The translations under genes and the position numbers were made by a program. From 2-01-FULL-39-28 sp964436165 (GTDB lineage Bacteria > Patescibacteriota > Minisyncoccia > 2-02-FULL-40-12 > GWA2-44-9), in NCBI GenBank assembly GCA_964436165.1, contig CAYTBY010000006.1, positions 1 to 45,127 on the forward strand: 45,127 nt of DNA, given 5' to 3'. Shown piece after piece: positions 24,494 through 32,991 of this stretch (its first letter is position 1; each line of letters starts with the position of its first letter). The notes beneath the pieces were generated by a model. That model was not told where the DNA came from. It saw nothing but the letters and a program-made list of their open reading frames with translations, and made no database searches.

Positions 24494-24567
24494 AACGCGA
24501 ATCTACAAATTTATTCGAATGCCGAAAATATTATTCGTTGCATTCGCGTGTCATTCGTAGATTTGCA
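24494..24567. repeat. AATCTACGAAT inverted-repeat element, copy 1
   Basis: 14-base ends GCGAATCTACAAAT (24497-24510) and ATTCGTAGATTTGC (24553-24566) are inverted with two mismatches. The inside carries ATTCG units. The same element is at 25545-25645. Confidence 0.75.
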
Positions 24568-25209
24568 TTACACTTTCTTTTCTTCTACCGTCTTTGTCGC
24601 CGGGTTGTACAGGCCATAAAACATCTGGACTATCTCGTCTCTTTCAAGAAGACGGGTTTTTAAACCTAAGCCCACAAGGCCACCGAATATAAGCTCGGCT
24701 CTTTGCATCAGCTGGTTGCGGTATACCTGGAACTTTTCTTCAGACAGTGTTTTCATGGTTGTGCTCGGACTGGTCATGCTTTTCAGGCTTTGGAGGATGC
24801 CTGCCTTAGTCGGCGCCTCAAATATATAAAAAGGTACGGCGATGTAGAATTTTTTCGACATGATATTGGTCAGAGACGACAATTCTTTTATAAACTTCAT
24901 ATATTCGGTGGCTTGGATTCGCAGGAGTTCGTTGTCTATTTCTCCGGCGGCCTCGGCCGCTAATTTTAAATAATTATCTATATATAATTGGCGGGAGATA
25001 ATGCAGATATGGAGAGGGAAATCTATCGAGTTAATGAATTTTTGGAAGTTTTGGATAATGGCGATCTGCTCATCCTCGGAGCGAAGCTCAAAATTAATCG
25101 CCGAGACCTCAATAATTGCCCGCATTGAGCCGTCCTTAAGCATCAGGACGTTGTCCCTTATTTCTGATATTGCGACTAAATTTTGGGTCGAAGGACCAGG
25201 GGTCGGCAT
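24568..25209 (-). CDS. VirB4 N-terminal-like protein, separate from the ATPase
   Basis: 213 residues. The start PSTQNLVAISEIRDNVLMLK followed by GSMRAIIEVSAINFELRS is the N-terminal pattern of TraC/VirB4 proteins, and the later KFYIAVPFYIFEAP also fits. It has no Walker motifs. With the 588-residue ATPase downstream, it would make up a full VirB4 in two chains. Its start is two bases after prgI. A repeat element, not a simple frameshift, lies between this gene and the ATPase gene, so the split is probably old or normal for the lineage. Confidence 0.75.
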   Translation of the reverse strand: MPTPGPSTQNLVAISEIRDNVLMLKDGSMRAIIEVSAINFELRSEDEQIAIIQNFQKFINSIDFPLHICIISRQLYIDNYLKLAAEAAGEIDNELLRIQATEYMKFIKELSSLTNIMSKKFYIAVPFYIFEAPTKAGILQSLKSMTSPSTTMKTLSEEKFQVYRNQLMQRAELIFGGLVGLGLKTRLLERDEIVQMFYGLYNPATKTVEEKKV

Positions 25210-25211
25210 GT

Positions 25212-25535
25212 TTATTTGTTTCCGTCGGAAATAATTATTTCTTGTAACTCTTTTTCCTCCTCTTTTTTAAAAATATACTGTTTCGGGTTTAGAAAGTAAG
25301 TAATGCCGTAAATTACATAGTTCATCAGGGGTGTCTCGTTAATTCTTACAAAGGCTAAGGCGACCGAGGTGGCGCCGATGGGGATGGCGGCAACGAAAAA
25401 TATGTAAGTGTTCAGGGTCAGAAAAAGCAAGAAGACCATCGCTCCCCCGCTAGCCAGCCACAGGAACTGTTTTAAGGTAAAAGGCCCAATCAGCTTGGTC
25501 TCGGTCTCAATAAATTGTGGAACTTGGAACTTCAA
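25212..25535 (-). CDS. prgI: PrgI-family (VirB3-like) membrane protein
   Basis: 107 residues with the PrgI start MKFQVPQFIETETKLIGPFT and two transmembrane helices (about 23-44 and 46-66), followed by a conserved LNPKQYIFKK end. PrgI is the VirB3-like partner of VirB4 in Gram-positive and Patescibacteria type IV systems and sits at the membrane channel. The stop lies two bases before the VirB4 N-half gene, so they should be co-translated. Confidence 0.88.
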   Translation of the reverse strand: MKFQVPQFIETETKLIGPFTLKQFLWLASGGAMVFLLFLTLNTYIFFVAAIPIGATSVALAFVRINETPLMNYVIYGITYFLNPKQYIFKKEEEKELQEIIISDGNK

Positions 25536-25540
25536 AATTA

Positions 25541-25651
25541 TAACGCCAATCTACGAATATGTGCGAATGCTACAAATAATCTGCGTGCATTATTTGTAAG
25601 TGTATGTAACTATTTGCGGTATTCGCATGTCATTTGTAGATTTGCACTACA
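25541..25651. repeat. AATCTACGAAT inverted-repeat element, copy 2
   Basis: Ends GCCAATCTACGAAT (25545-25558) and ATTTGTAGATTTGC (25632-25645), inverted; longer inside than copy 1. It fills the whole gap between prgI and the next gene. Confidence 0.75.
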
Positions 25652-25652
25652 T

Positions 25653-26408
25653 TTAATCTTTCGGCTTATTTCTCAAATCAATCACGTTGGCCACCTTCTC
25701 CAGCTCTTCTTCAAGCGACTTCTGGGCTTTGTTGCCATTGCCATCCTCGGGCGGTCTTTGGGATTCGACTTCTGGACGAGGCAATTTAGGTCCTTGCGGT
25801 ATTATGGGCCTCATCTGCTGTAGTGCAGATGGCTGAGGTATCGATCTTTGAGGTTGAACCTCTGTTGGTTTTGGAGGTTCAACGTCGGTCTTAATTGGGG
25901 CGGGTTTAGCGCTTGCTTGATTCAATCCCTCTGGTCTTGCCTCTTTCTGCATCTGCATAATCTTGTCTGGAAACTTGCTTCTCTGGACTCTCTTCAAGTC
26001 TTCAATAATCGGTCCGAAGGATTGAGAAATAATTTTATTAACTATTTCTCCTGCTTTTATGTCATCAATCCCAAGTTTGGAGGATAGGGTTATCGGGAAG
26101 TCTTTTATGAATACTTTGCCGGTAAGAAGTTCGCGAATGGTTGCGGCTATTTGATAAGTTTGGCCATCGTCAAGTTCGTAGTTTTGAGCAGTCGATAAAA
26201 TAACCGTAGCCGTCTCGGTAGAAGCCAAGTAGTTCTTTAAAGAAGGCGAAAAATCAATATATTGACTCAGGAATATTTTCCGGTCATTTCCATTAGGATC
26301 TTTAAATCCGGCAAAAAGCGGACTGGCAATAAAATATTGGTAAAGCGAAATCTCCCCGCCTCCGGTTATTCCTGAAAAAGTTTGTTGTGGCGTTGTTTGT
26401 GGGTCCAT
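25653..26408 (-). CDS. Conserved-position unknown of the secretion cluster
   Basis: 251 residues, no transmembrane segment. Residues 20-165 look globular (ISLYQYFIASPLFAGFKDPN, then the helical VNKIISQSFGPIIEDLKRVQ). Residues 170-235 are a Pro/Gln-rich linker, and the end is charged (EEELEKVANVIDLRN). It starts one base after the VirB6-like gene. I do not recognise the family; a cytoplasmic adaptor for the VirB4/VirB6 complex is possible by position. Confidence 0.7.
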   Translation of the reverse strand: MDPQTTPQQTFSGITGGGEISLYQYFIASPLFAGFKDPNGNDRKIFLSQYIDFSPSLKNYLASTETATVILSTAQNYELDDGQTYQIAATIRELLTGKVFIKDFPITLSSKLGIDDIKAGEIVNKIISQSFGPIIEDLKRVQRSKFPDKIMQMQKEARPEGLNQASAKPAPIKTDVEPPKPTEVQPQRSIPQPSALQQMRPIIPQGPKLPRPEVESQRPPEDGNGNKAQKSLEEELEKVANVIDLRNKPKD

Positions 26409-26409
26409 T

Positions 26410-29400
26410 TTATTTTTTGTCAGATATAAATTTCTTGGCTTTATCCACGTACCTTATATAACCATTTACATTTCTACCATGTTCTTGCCAAAAATTAAGT
26501 GTATTTTGTTGGCTAGGATCTTCTTTTAGAGCATCTCTAGTTTGCCATGCATCATACTCATCTCTGGTGATATTTAGATCCGGACGTTTTGAAGAAAGAT
26601 AGCCATAACTTGTAGAGGCGCCTTTCTTATGTTCTTCTGACCAAAAATCATCCATTATCGTAAATCTGTCTTTATAGACTTGGTCAATCTCTTGAGCAAG
26701 TCGTTGTCCCTCTGCCCATTCTTCGGATTTTAATGGTTCACCTCCCCTACCTACTATACGTGGTTGGTAGGTTGGTTGTGTGGGCGTAGGTTTTATTTCT
26801 GGCTCTGCTGGCCTGCCTATTTCTCCCGATGGAATTGTCCCGGCTTTTGTAGAAAATGGGGCACCGGCATTGCCAACTCTAGATTCGGATTCGGCTGGAG
26901 GCGGTGTTTGGGGTCTGGGGGAAGGCCAAGTTGAAGTCGAAGCACGAGAACCGCCGAAAGGGGAAAGTCGGGATTTCCCACCGCCAGACGAACCACCAGG
27001 TGGAGGAGTGCCACCACTACCACCTGATGAGCCGCCACCCCCTCCGCCACCCTTCGGTTCCTTATCATCCGGCGGAGTTTCATCCGTATCGTCTGGGCCA
27101 GGGTTCTTTGGTTTTTTCTTTTTTGCTTTTTCGAGTTTATCTTGGGCATCGGATAAAATTCTCTCCAGCTCTTCTTTTCTTGATTTGGCTATAAAGTCCA
27201 TTCTATCAATACCCTTGATCAGTTTACTCGCCTCCTCTAAATTCTTAAGCGCCTTTTTGTAGTGAATTTTAGCGTCTTCTATGCCATTGTCCTCCATAGC
27301 TTTTTCTACTTTTGAAATCAAGCCATCCGCACCTGTTACTTCCCCAACTTTCTTGTTAAACGGTTGGCCTTTGTCTGTCTCAAATGATTCAGCTAGAACT
27401 TCATTCATTGCCTGATCCAGGGCTCCGACAAGGGGTGTATTGCCGGTGAATTTAGGATCAACATACATATTCTTTATTTTTTGCGCGGCTCTGGGATTTT
27501 CCTTTAAGGATTGCTTAAAGGCCGCCAGCACCATCTGATCCTTGGCTTTGTAGAGGTTATTGCCATTGGCGTCTTTTCCGGCTACTTCTACTCTAATCAT
27601 TTTCCCTAATTCTTCATTGCTCGCTTTGCTAAGCTCTTGTTGCATAGCTTTTTGGAGGCCAGGAGCTCCGTTCAATTTTACATTCTTTCCGTCAGAACCT
27701 TTCTCATACATATCTGTTAATATATCCTTTGACTGTTTAATCTGCAGTGCTTCAGCTAGGTTTGCTTTTTTAACCAAGTCCAGGAATTTGCCGGCTTCTG
27801 TTGCTGATCCGAACGCACCGTGGGCACCCTCGCTTGCATCGCCTTCTTTACCGGTGCCGACTAACCCTGTAAGCAGAGCTTCGGCATTTTTCTGTACCTC
27901 ATCCTTATCTTCGTATGTTCCGGCAAAGAACCCTTTCTCGGCAATTTTAAGCGCGAATTTTTTCTCAGCCTCACCCTTGCCCTTAAGGGCTTCAAGGATT
28001 CGCAATGCCTCTTGTTTTTTAAGGCCGTCAATAAAGTCCTTATCGGTATCACCTATAAAACTGGCTAGTTCGCCCTCTTTTCCTTCAAAATGGACAAATT
28101 TTTGTGTGTACTCCTCCGGACTTAGCAAGTTTCTCTTTGCTTTGACGCGGGCTATTTTTTGTTTCAGTTGCTTATCCTTAGCGGCTTTATCCAGAGCATC
28201 CAGGTCTTTAGGATTAAGATTATCTATATTTTGGCCGCGAATCCATCTGACGGCATCAGCAGGACTTCGTTGGCTATAAGCATCATAAAGCGCAGACATA
28301 TCGCCGCCCTCGATATTGTCTCCGAGATCCTTTAGCTTATTTGCCGCAGCAACTCTCTCTTGTAAGGAAAGATTTGTGTTGCCGGCGATACCTTTTAGAC
28401 GACTCTCATCTATTTTATTATCCTTAAACTGCTTCTCGTATTTTTCTTCAAATGATTTTATGTCACTTTGGAATTGTTTGTCGGCCAAACCCGGGGCTAA
28501 ACCGGTTTTTTGGCCAAGCCAAGCGGCCGCCTTATCTCTACCCTGTTGACCCTGATAGAATCTACCGAGATTCTTTTCGGTTGCTTCAAAACCGGCAAAA
28601 CCTTTTTCCTGGAAAGTCTTCTTAGCTTCTTTGTAAACTCCTGCTGCCCCGCTAGCCCTCCAAGGAATTCCTCCTGCCAATTTGGCCCTAGCCGCGCCTT
28701 TGCCCCAGATTCCAAGGGCTACTCCGCCGGCGCCGGCGGACATACCGGCCTTCATCGCCATTTTGGCCCCGCCGATTAAAAAGATGGCTATTAAAACGTA
28801 AAAGAATATGTCTTCAAATTTTACGCCCATTAACTTTACGGTGTTTGTTCCGGACAACAGATCTTGTCGTTTCGAAAGCAGAAGCACGGCGAAATATATG
28901 GAAAAAAGATATATCGGCAGAAAAACGTTCCAGCCGATGAAATATTTCCACCACATCCGGTTTATATTTCGCGTACTGGGCAGGATGTAGGTTATCCAGG
29001 CTATCGGAGAAACAATAAGCAGGGCCCAAAGAAAAGGCACTCGGACCAAGATTGTTACAAATAGCACCGCTAAACTGAAAAAAATAATCGCCAGTAAGAT
29101 AACATCGGCAAAGGCAGCGAGCATGCTTTGAAAAACATGGAGATCGACTGGAACGCCATAGCTATCAAGCGGTCCACTGCTAAACCTTGATGCCAGCCGG
29201 GCTTCTTGAGCTAATCTATTCCCCACACTGCCGATGGCCTGGAGAAAAACGTTGCTTAGAGATTGGGTCCAGTCGATTATTATAACCCCGATAGTCAGGC
29301 TGAAGTTTATAAGAAGGGCGGCAATAAGAAATTTAGCTATCAGAGATCGCAAGTCGTAGCCCTGAACGTTGAAAATTGTGCCAAAGGCCATGACGATAAG

Positions 29401-29712
29401 AACAAGAATAAAGGCCATATTGGCGAAACCTCGAACCAGGTTCCATGTATTTTGAACCACCCCTGAGCTTCCGATAGAAATACTAAGAATAGAATCAATA
29501 CCCGAACCCATTAGGCCGATAAGTCCGACCAATATGGATTTAATAAGAGAAAGCATCAGGCCTATCGTTATGTCAAAAAAAGCATGGACAGTTGTTTCTG
29601 CAAGATTGGCATGTGTCTGATGAATTGGCATCAAAACCGCCGTAACCAAAACCACCAGAATGATTACGGGTATAATTTTTTTGATTTTAGAGTTAGCCTT
29701 AAATAAGCTCAT
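26410..29712 (-). CDS. VirB6/TrbL-like polytopic channel protein with long soluble tail
   Basis: 1100 residues. The first ~345 hold a signal-like helix and about seven hydrophobic segments, with a VLVRVPFLWALLIVSPIAWI pattern that fits VirB6/TrbL channel proteins. The remaining ~750 residues are charged and helical (about 345-890), then a Gly/Ser/Pro-rich linker (about 890-1000) and a short folded end. VirB6 proteins form the inner-membrane channel next to VirB4. Extended VirB6 forms with large soluble domains are known in other lineages. It sits between the 710-residue exported protein and the 251-residue unknown, in one operon. Confidence 0.82.
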   Translation of the reverse strand: MSLFKANSKIKKIIPVIILVVLVTAVLMPIHQTHANLAETTVHAFFDITIGLMLSLIKSILVGLIGLMGSGIDSILSISIGSSGVVQNTWNLVRGFANMAFILVLIVMAFGTIFNVQGYDLRSLIAKFLIAALLINFSLTIGVIIIDWTQSLSNVFLQAIGSVGNRLAQEARLASRFSSGPLDSYGVPVDLHVFQSMLAAFADVILLAIIFFSLAVLFVTILVRVPFLWALLIVSPIAWITYILPSTRNINRMWWKYFIGWNVFLPIYLFSIYFAVLLLSKRQDLLSGTNTVKLMGVKFEDIFFYVLIAIFLIGGAKMAMKAGMSAGAGGVALGIWGKGAARAKLAGGIPWRASGAAGVYKEAKKTFQEKGFAGFEATEKNLGRFYQGQQGRDKAAAWLGQKTGLAPGLADKQFQSDIKSFEEKYEKQFKDNKIDESRLKGIAGNTNLSLQERVAAANKLKDLGDNIEGGDMSALYDAYSQRSPADAVRWIRGQNIDNLNPKDLDALDKAAKDKQLKQKIARVKAKRNLLSPEEYTQKFVHFEGKEGELASFIGDTDKDFIDGLKKQEALRILEALKGKGEAEKKFALKIAEKGFFAGTYEDKDEVQKNAEALLTGLVGTGKEGDASEGAHGAFGSATEAGKFLDLVKKANLAEALQIKQSKDILTDMYEKGSDGKNVKLNGAPGLQKAMQQELSKASNEELGKMIRVEVAGKDANGNNLYKAKDQMVLAAFKQSLKENPRAAQKIKNMYVDPKFTGNTPLVGALDQAMNEVLAESFETDKGQPFNKKVGEVTGADGLISKVEKAMEDNGIEDAKIHYKKALKNLEEASKLIKGIDRMDFIAKSRKEELERILSDAQDKLEKAKKKKPKNPGPDDTDETPPDDKEPKGGGGGGGSSGGSGGTPPPGGSSGGGKSRLSPFGGSRASTSTWPSPRPQTPPPAESESRVGNAGAPFSTKAGTIPSGEIGRPAEPEIKPTPTQPTYQPRIVGRGGEPLKSEEWAEGQRLAQEIDQVYKDRFTIMDDFWSEEHKKGASTSYGYLSSKRPDLNITRDEYDAWQTRDALKEDPSQQNTLNFWQEHGRNVNGYIRYVDKAKKFISDKK

Positions 29713-29733
29713 GCTGATATTTTAGGTAAGGGG

Positions 29734-31866
29734 TTATTCAGAGGGATCGTCCCAAGTAACGCAACCAGGATCACGTGGTTCACCATTCGGTCCGCCCACC
29801 CTGTCTATGAGGAGATCTCCATCGTTATCTAGTCCATCATTACATTCGAAGATTTGGCCCGGTATCGGGTTTGGCAATCCGCCGAGGCAAAAACCGGCCC
29901 CGGCTAGAGGTATGGGCAAAACAAGCGGAGGCACTTGCGTAGTGTCCGTATTAAGGGCATAGGCCGTATCCCCACTAGGAGAACAATCAGTGACCCTGGT
30001 CCCGTTTTGATAGTCTGAAATAAATTGACGGTTAAGCCGGTGGATTACCGTTGAGTTCTGGAATATTTCAGCATAATTACTGTTGTCCCATATATTGTAA
30101 TTGGTTATTACGCAGTGTGAGCTAGAGCAAATTGAACTTGGATCTGCTGAGCCGGCCTGACCTTGCCTGAACCACTGGGCAGTCAAACAGACATTTGTAT
30201 TTGTGGGCGTAGTTGTCCCGTCGCTACAGGAGGTTATGGCTGGGGTGCTCGGGGGTAAGTTAGAAGCACCGCTTATACATCCGGCGAGAGGGACTTGGCC
30301 GGAAAATGAAACTGAGTCATTGGGGACGGGTGGAGTACTGTCTGGTTGTACCGCAATTCTTAGAGGCATTGCACTTAATTCCGTATCTCTGATTACCACA
30401 TCATATCTGTCCAGAACAAAGTCTCCCGTTCTCCAGACACCGATTAAATCGCCAGGATTAGGATTGCTAGCTTCATCTAAAACATTGGTCGTGGCTTGTA
30501 GGCCAGCGCTTATCAGTTGGTTAACGACGATGTTTAAAAATGTAAGCGAATTGGCGGCAGTGTTAGGTTGGTCAGCTATACCGCCCGGATTAATGGCAAT
30601 AACCGCGTTGACCGCACTTACAAGGTCGTTAAAATATCGAGGGGAAGTATTTCCAGGATCGGTGCAAACAACGCCCGGCGCAGGCGGTGGCGATGGCGGT
30701 ACTCCCCCCGAAGAACCGGGCGGACTCTCATTAAGACATCGCAGATAGCAGTCGGTGTACTCATTTGATACAAGGCCGTTGCAGTAATTTTTGATACAGG
30801 CCTTAAATGCGTTATTAACCGATGGCCCCTCTGTATCGTCCACCGGAGTGCCATCATTTTCAGGATTACCGCTCTTGGTGTGAGTTCTAAAATTGGTCAT
30901 CCTGTTAATTATGCCTCCGATCATGCTTAAAATTACTTCAGATAATTCATCGGAGGTTATCAGCCAGCCAACATTCTTATCTACATAATTTGAGGCCGCA
31001 TCACCAAGTAGTTTACCAGGCGTAAGAACCTCACCCAAAAATGTACATCGGGCGGCAGAATTTAAGACAACACAATCGGCATTAGTGTCACATATCTTAC
31101 TCTGATTATTGGTGCAGGTTTTTCTGGTCGGACCCTGGTCACCTGGGGCAAGGGGTGTGTCCCTGCATATTCCGCTCGGTCCTGAACCCTGGCACTTAGC
31201 CCTTGTTCCAGTATAACCTCCGCCAGATGTTATCTCTCCGTAATCAGTAGAAGCCTCAAGAGCTCTTTGGGCGGCGAGTTCGCCAGAGGCCATAAGCAAA
31301 GAGCCATAGGTGTTATTCTGGGGCTCAGCTAAACGCATAAGAGCTAGCCAGCCTCCGCCTTGAACGAAATTGTCATCCAGGTTTTGGGGCATCCAGCCCT
31401 GAGGCATAGTGCACTTAGCTCGTTGGCTAAACGGGTCAAGATTATTAACTCGAGGGTTCTGGCTAACTATTCCTGGTTTGGCCCTGAAAGATCCTCTTAT
31501 CTGGCCTCCAAAGTAAGGACAAAGCTCGGTATTGTAGAGTATTTTGCCAAAAATATCCTCACCTCGATACTGAGCCTCGGTAAGAAAGTTCCGCCAGTTA
31601 ATGGCAAAAGAAGGTTGACGGCCGGTTCTACCGGATTGATTGATCTGGGCGACCATCTTAGCTAGGTAGGTTCGAAGAAGTCTTCTTGCAAAAGCTCTGG
31701 CAATAAGATCTACGCCGAATTCCTTAGACATCCAAGCGGTAAATTGAGCCCAAGAACCGCCAAGATCACTGGCTGAGGTAACCCCAATTTTAGAAATATA
31801 TAAACTCGGTACAACCAAACCGATTAAAACCGGTATTAAGATTACTTTTTTTATTTTTCGATTCAT
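29734..31866 (-). CDS. Large exported cysteine-containing protein
   Basis: 710 residues. An N-terminal signal or anchor (VILIPVLIGLVVPSLYIS, about 8-25) is followed by a region shared with secretion-linked proteins of Patescibacteria (SWAQFTAWMSKEF). Many cysteines in pairs suggest disulfides outside the cell. The end has the motif CNDGLDNDGDLLIDRVG plus DPGC, a calcium-loop-like pattern seen in surface proteins. The function is unknown; a surface or channel-tip protein is plausible because the gene precedes the VirB6-like gene by 21 bases. There is no lipobox. Confidence 0.65.
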   Translation of the reverse strand: MNRKIKKVILIPVLIGLVVPSLYISKIGVTSASDLGGSWAQFTAWMSKEFGVDLIARAFARRLLRTYLAKMVAQINQSGRTGRQPSFAINWRNFLTEAQYRGEDIFGKILYNTELCPYFGGQIRGSFRAKPGIVSQNPRVNNLDPFSQRAKCTMPQGWMPQNLDDNFVQGGGWLALMRLAEPQNNTYGSLLMASGELAAQRALEASTDYGEITSGGGYTGTRAKCQGSGPSGICRDTPLAPGDQGPTRKTCTNNQSKICDTNADCVVLNSAARCTFLGEVLTPGKLLGDAASNYVDKNVGWLITSDELSEVILSMIGGIINRMTNFRTHTKSGNPENDGTPVDDTEGPSVNNAFKACIKNYCNGLVSNEYTDCYLRCLNESPPGSSGGVPPSPPPAPGVVCTDPGNTSPRYFNDLVSAVNAVIAINPGGIADQPNTAANSLTFLNIVVNQLISAGLQATTNVLDEASNPNPGDLIGVWRTGDFVLDRYDVVIRDTELSAMPLRIAVQPDSTPPVPNDSVSFSGQVPLAGCISGASNLPPSTPAITSCSDGTTTPTNTNVCLTAQWFRQGQAGSADPSSICSSSHCVITNYNIWDNSNYAEIFQNSTVIHRLNRQFISDYQNGTRVTDCSPSGDTAYALNTDTTQVPPLVLPIPLAGAGFCLGGLPNPIPGQIFECNDGLDNDGDLLIDRVGGPNGEPRDPGCVTWDDPSE

Positions 31867-31877
31867 TAGGGTATCGC

Positions 31878-32834
31878 CTATTCTTTATAAACAAGACTAA
31901 GAATCTGATAAAAACTGCCGTCTAAGACCAGCTCCTCGTCAGATATTTTTGCCTGAACCGACTGAATGGCCGACCTCACCTCTAAATTAATGTTCTGAAT
32001 CTCACTTGTGGCCATTAATGATTTTAAAATATCCTCATTGTAAGCGCCTATGGCCTTATGATTGTTAGCGAGACGGACAAGAAGATTGAGAACATTTTTA
32101 TGAATATCAACCCAGCTCTCGGGAACTAGGAGCTTGCCAGCTTTATCAAATGACGATTGGTATTGCCTGCTCTTGGCTAAAAAATATGGAGATTGTTCTT
32201 CAAGAGCAACGGCAGTATTCAACTTATTTGGAAAGTTGATCAGGTCTTCTTTTATGATCTGAGCCAGGTCGCTTAGGTAGTTTACCTGATTTTCTTTCGA
32301 GTTGGCTATGGTTGTTATGGTCGGCAGGGTTGTGATGTTGTCTTGTATTTGATAAAAGGTATCCAAGACTGAAAAAGACAGAGTATCTACGTATTGATCT
32401 TTTTTTGCCGGGTCGGCATCTCTGGTAATATCCCCGGCGCTGATTGCTCCAGCAACAAGCATGCCAGTCTGATCGGTTAAATTCAGATCGTCAGTTAAAA
32501 CAGACTTGACCGTACCATAGACCGTATCACCCAAATCATCCCCCAGCTCATTATTTGAGGGCTCTCTGGGATCATAACCCGATGTTACTTCTTCTCCGTC
32601 CAAAAAACCGTCTCCATCTGAATCGGGGTTTTGAAAATCAGTATTCCAATAAGCCTCGTCGGTATCGGAAAGGCCGTCATTGTCAGCGTCGTTTATGAGA
32701 TCGGTCTCTAGTTCTTTAATCGGCTCGTGCAATAAAGCCGAGCGGACCCCAGTGAATATATCGAAGAATGAAAAAATCGAAACCACAGCCGAGAAGGCCA
32801 GAAGTATAAAAAATACTTTAATTTGTTTTGTCAT
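31878..32834 (-). CDS. Membrane-anchored protein with thrombospondin type-3-like repeats
   Basis: 318 residues. An N-terminal helix (about 5-24) anchors or exports it. Residues 45-90 carry Asp-rich calcium loops: DNDGLSDTDEAYW and DSDGDGFLDGEEV, the thrombospondin type-3/EF-hand-like spacing. The remaining part is helical with no recognised domain. It is 11 bases upstream of the 710-residue exported protein gene, which also ends in a calcium-loop-like motif, so both may act outside the cell together. Confidence 0.7.
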   Translation of the reverse strand: MTKQIKVFFILLAFSAVVSIFSFFDIFTGVRSALLHEPIKELETDLINDADNDGLSDTDEAYWNTDFQNPDSDGDGFLDGEEVTSGYDPREPSNNELGDDLGDTVYGTVKSVLTDDLNLTDQTGMLVAGAISAGDITRDADPAKKDQYVDTLSFSVLDTFYQIQDNITTLPTITTIANSKENQVNYLSDLAQIIKEDLINFPNKLNTAVALEEQSPYFLAKSRQYQSSFDKAGKLLVPESWVDIHKNVLNLLVRLANNHKAIGAYNEDILKSLMATSEIQNINLEVRSAIQSVQAKISDEELVLDGSFYQILSLVYKE

Positions 32835-32991
32835 TTCGGATCCCCTTAAATCCTAAGCCGAAAAATGCTGAAAACAGCAATAAAATCGGCCAATCGCCTG
32901 CTCAATTATACCATGTGCGGTCTCAGTTAGGGATAATGGCGCCTGTTAATAACTCCAGCCGGTCCTCCCAAATTAAAAAGACTGCTTCAGT
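32835..32991. other. Gap between lnt-like and calcium-repeat genes
   Basis: 157 bases with no gene. A minus-strand promoter for the secretion run could lie here, but no convincing -35/-10 pair was found. Confidence 0.3.

Noticed and set aside
24494..25651. CRISPR array from repeated AATCTACGAAT sequences
   Set aside because: Only two elements, inverted ends and no regular spacers; no cas genes.
26780..28279. Long plus-strand frames opposite the VirB6-like gene
   Set aside because: Shadows of its Gly/Pro-rich and helical coding sequence; no start signal or family.
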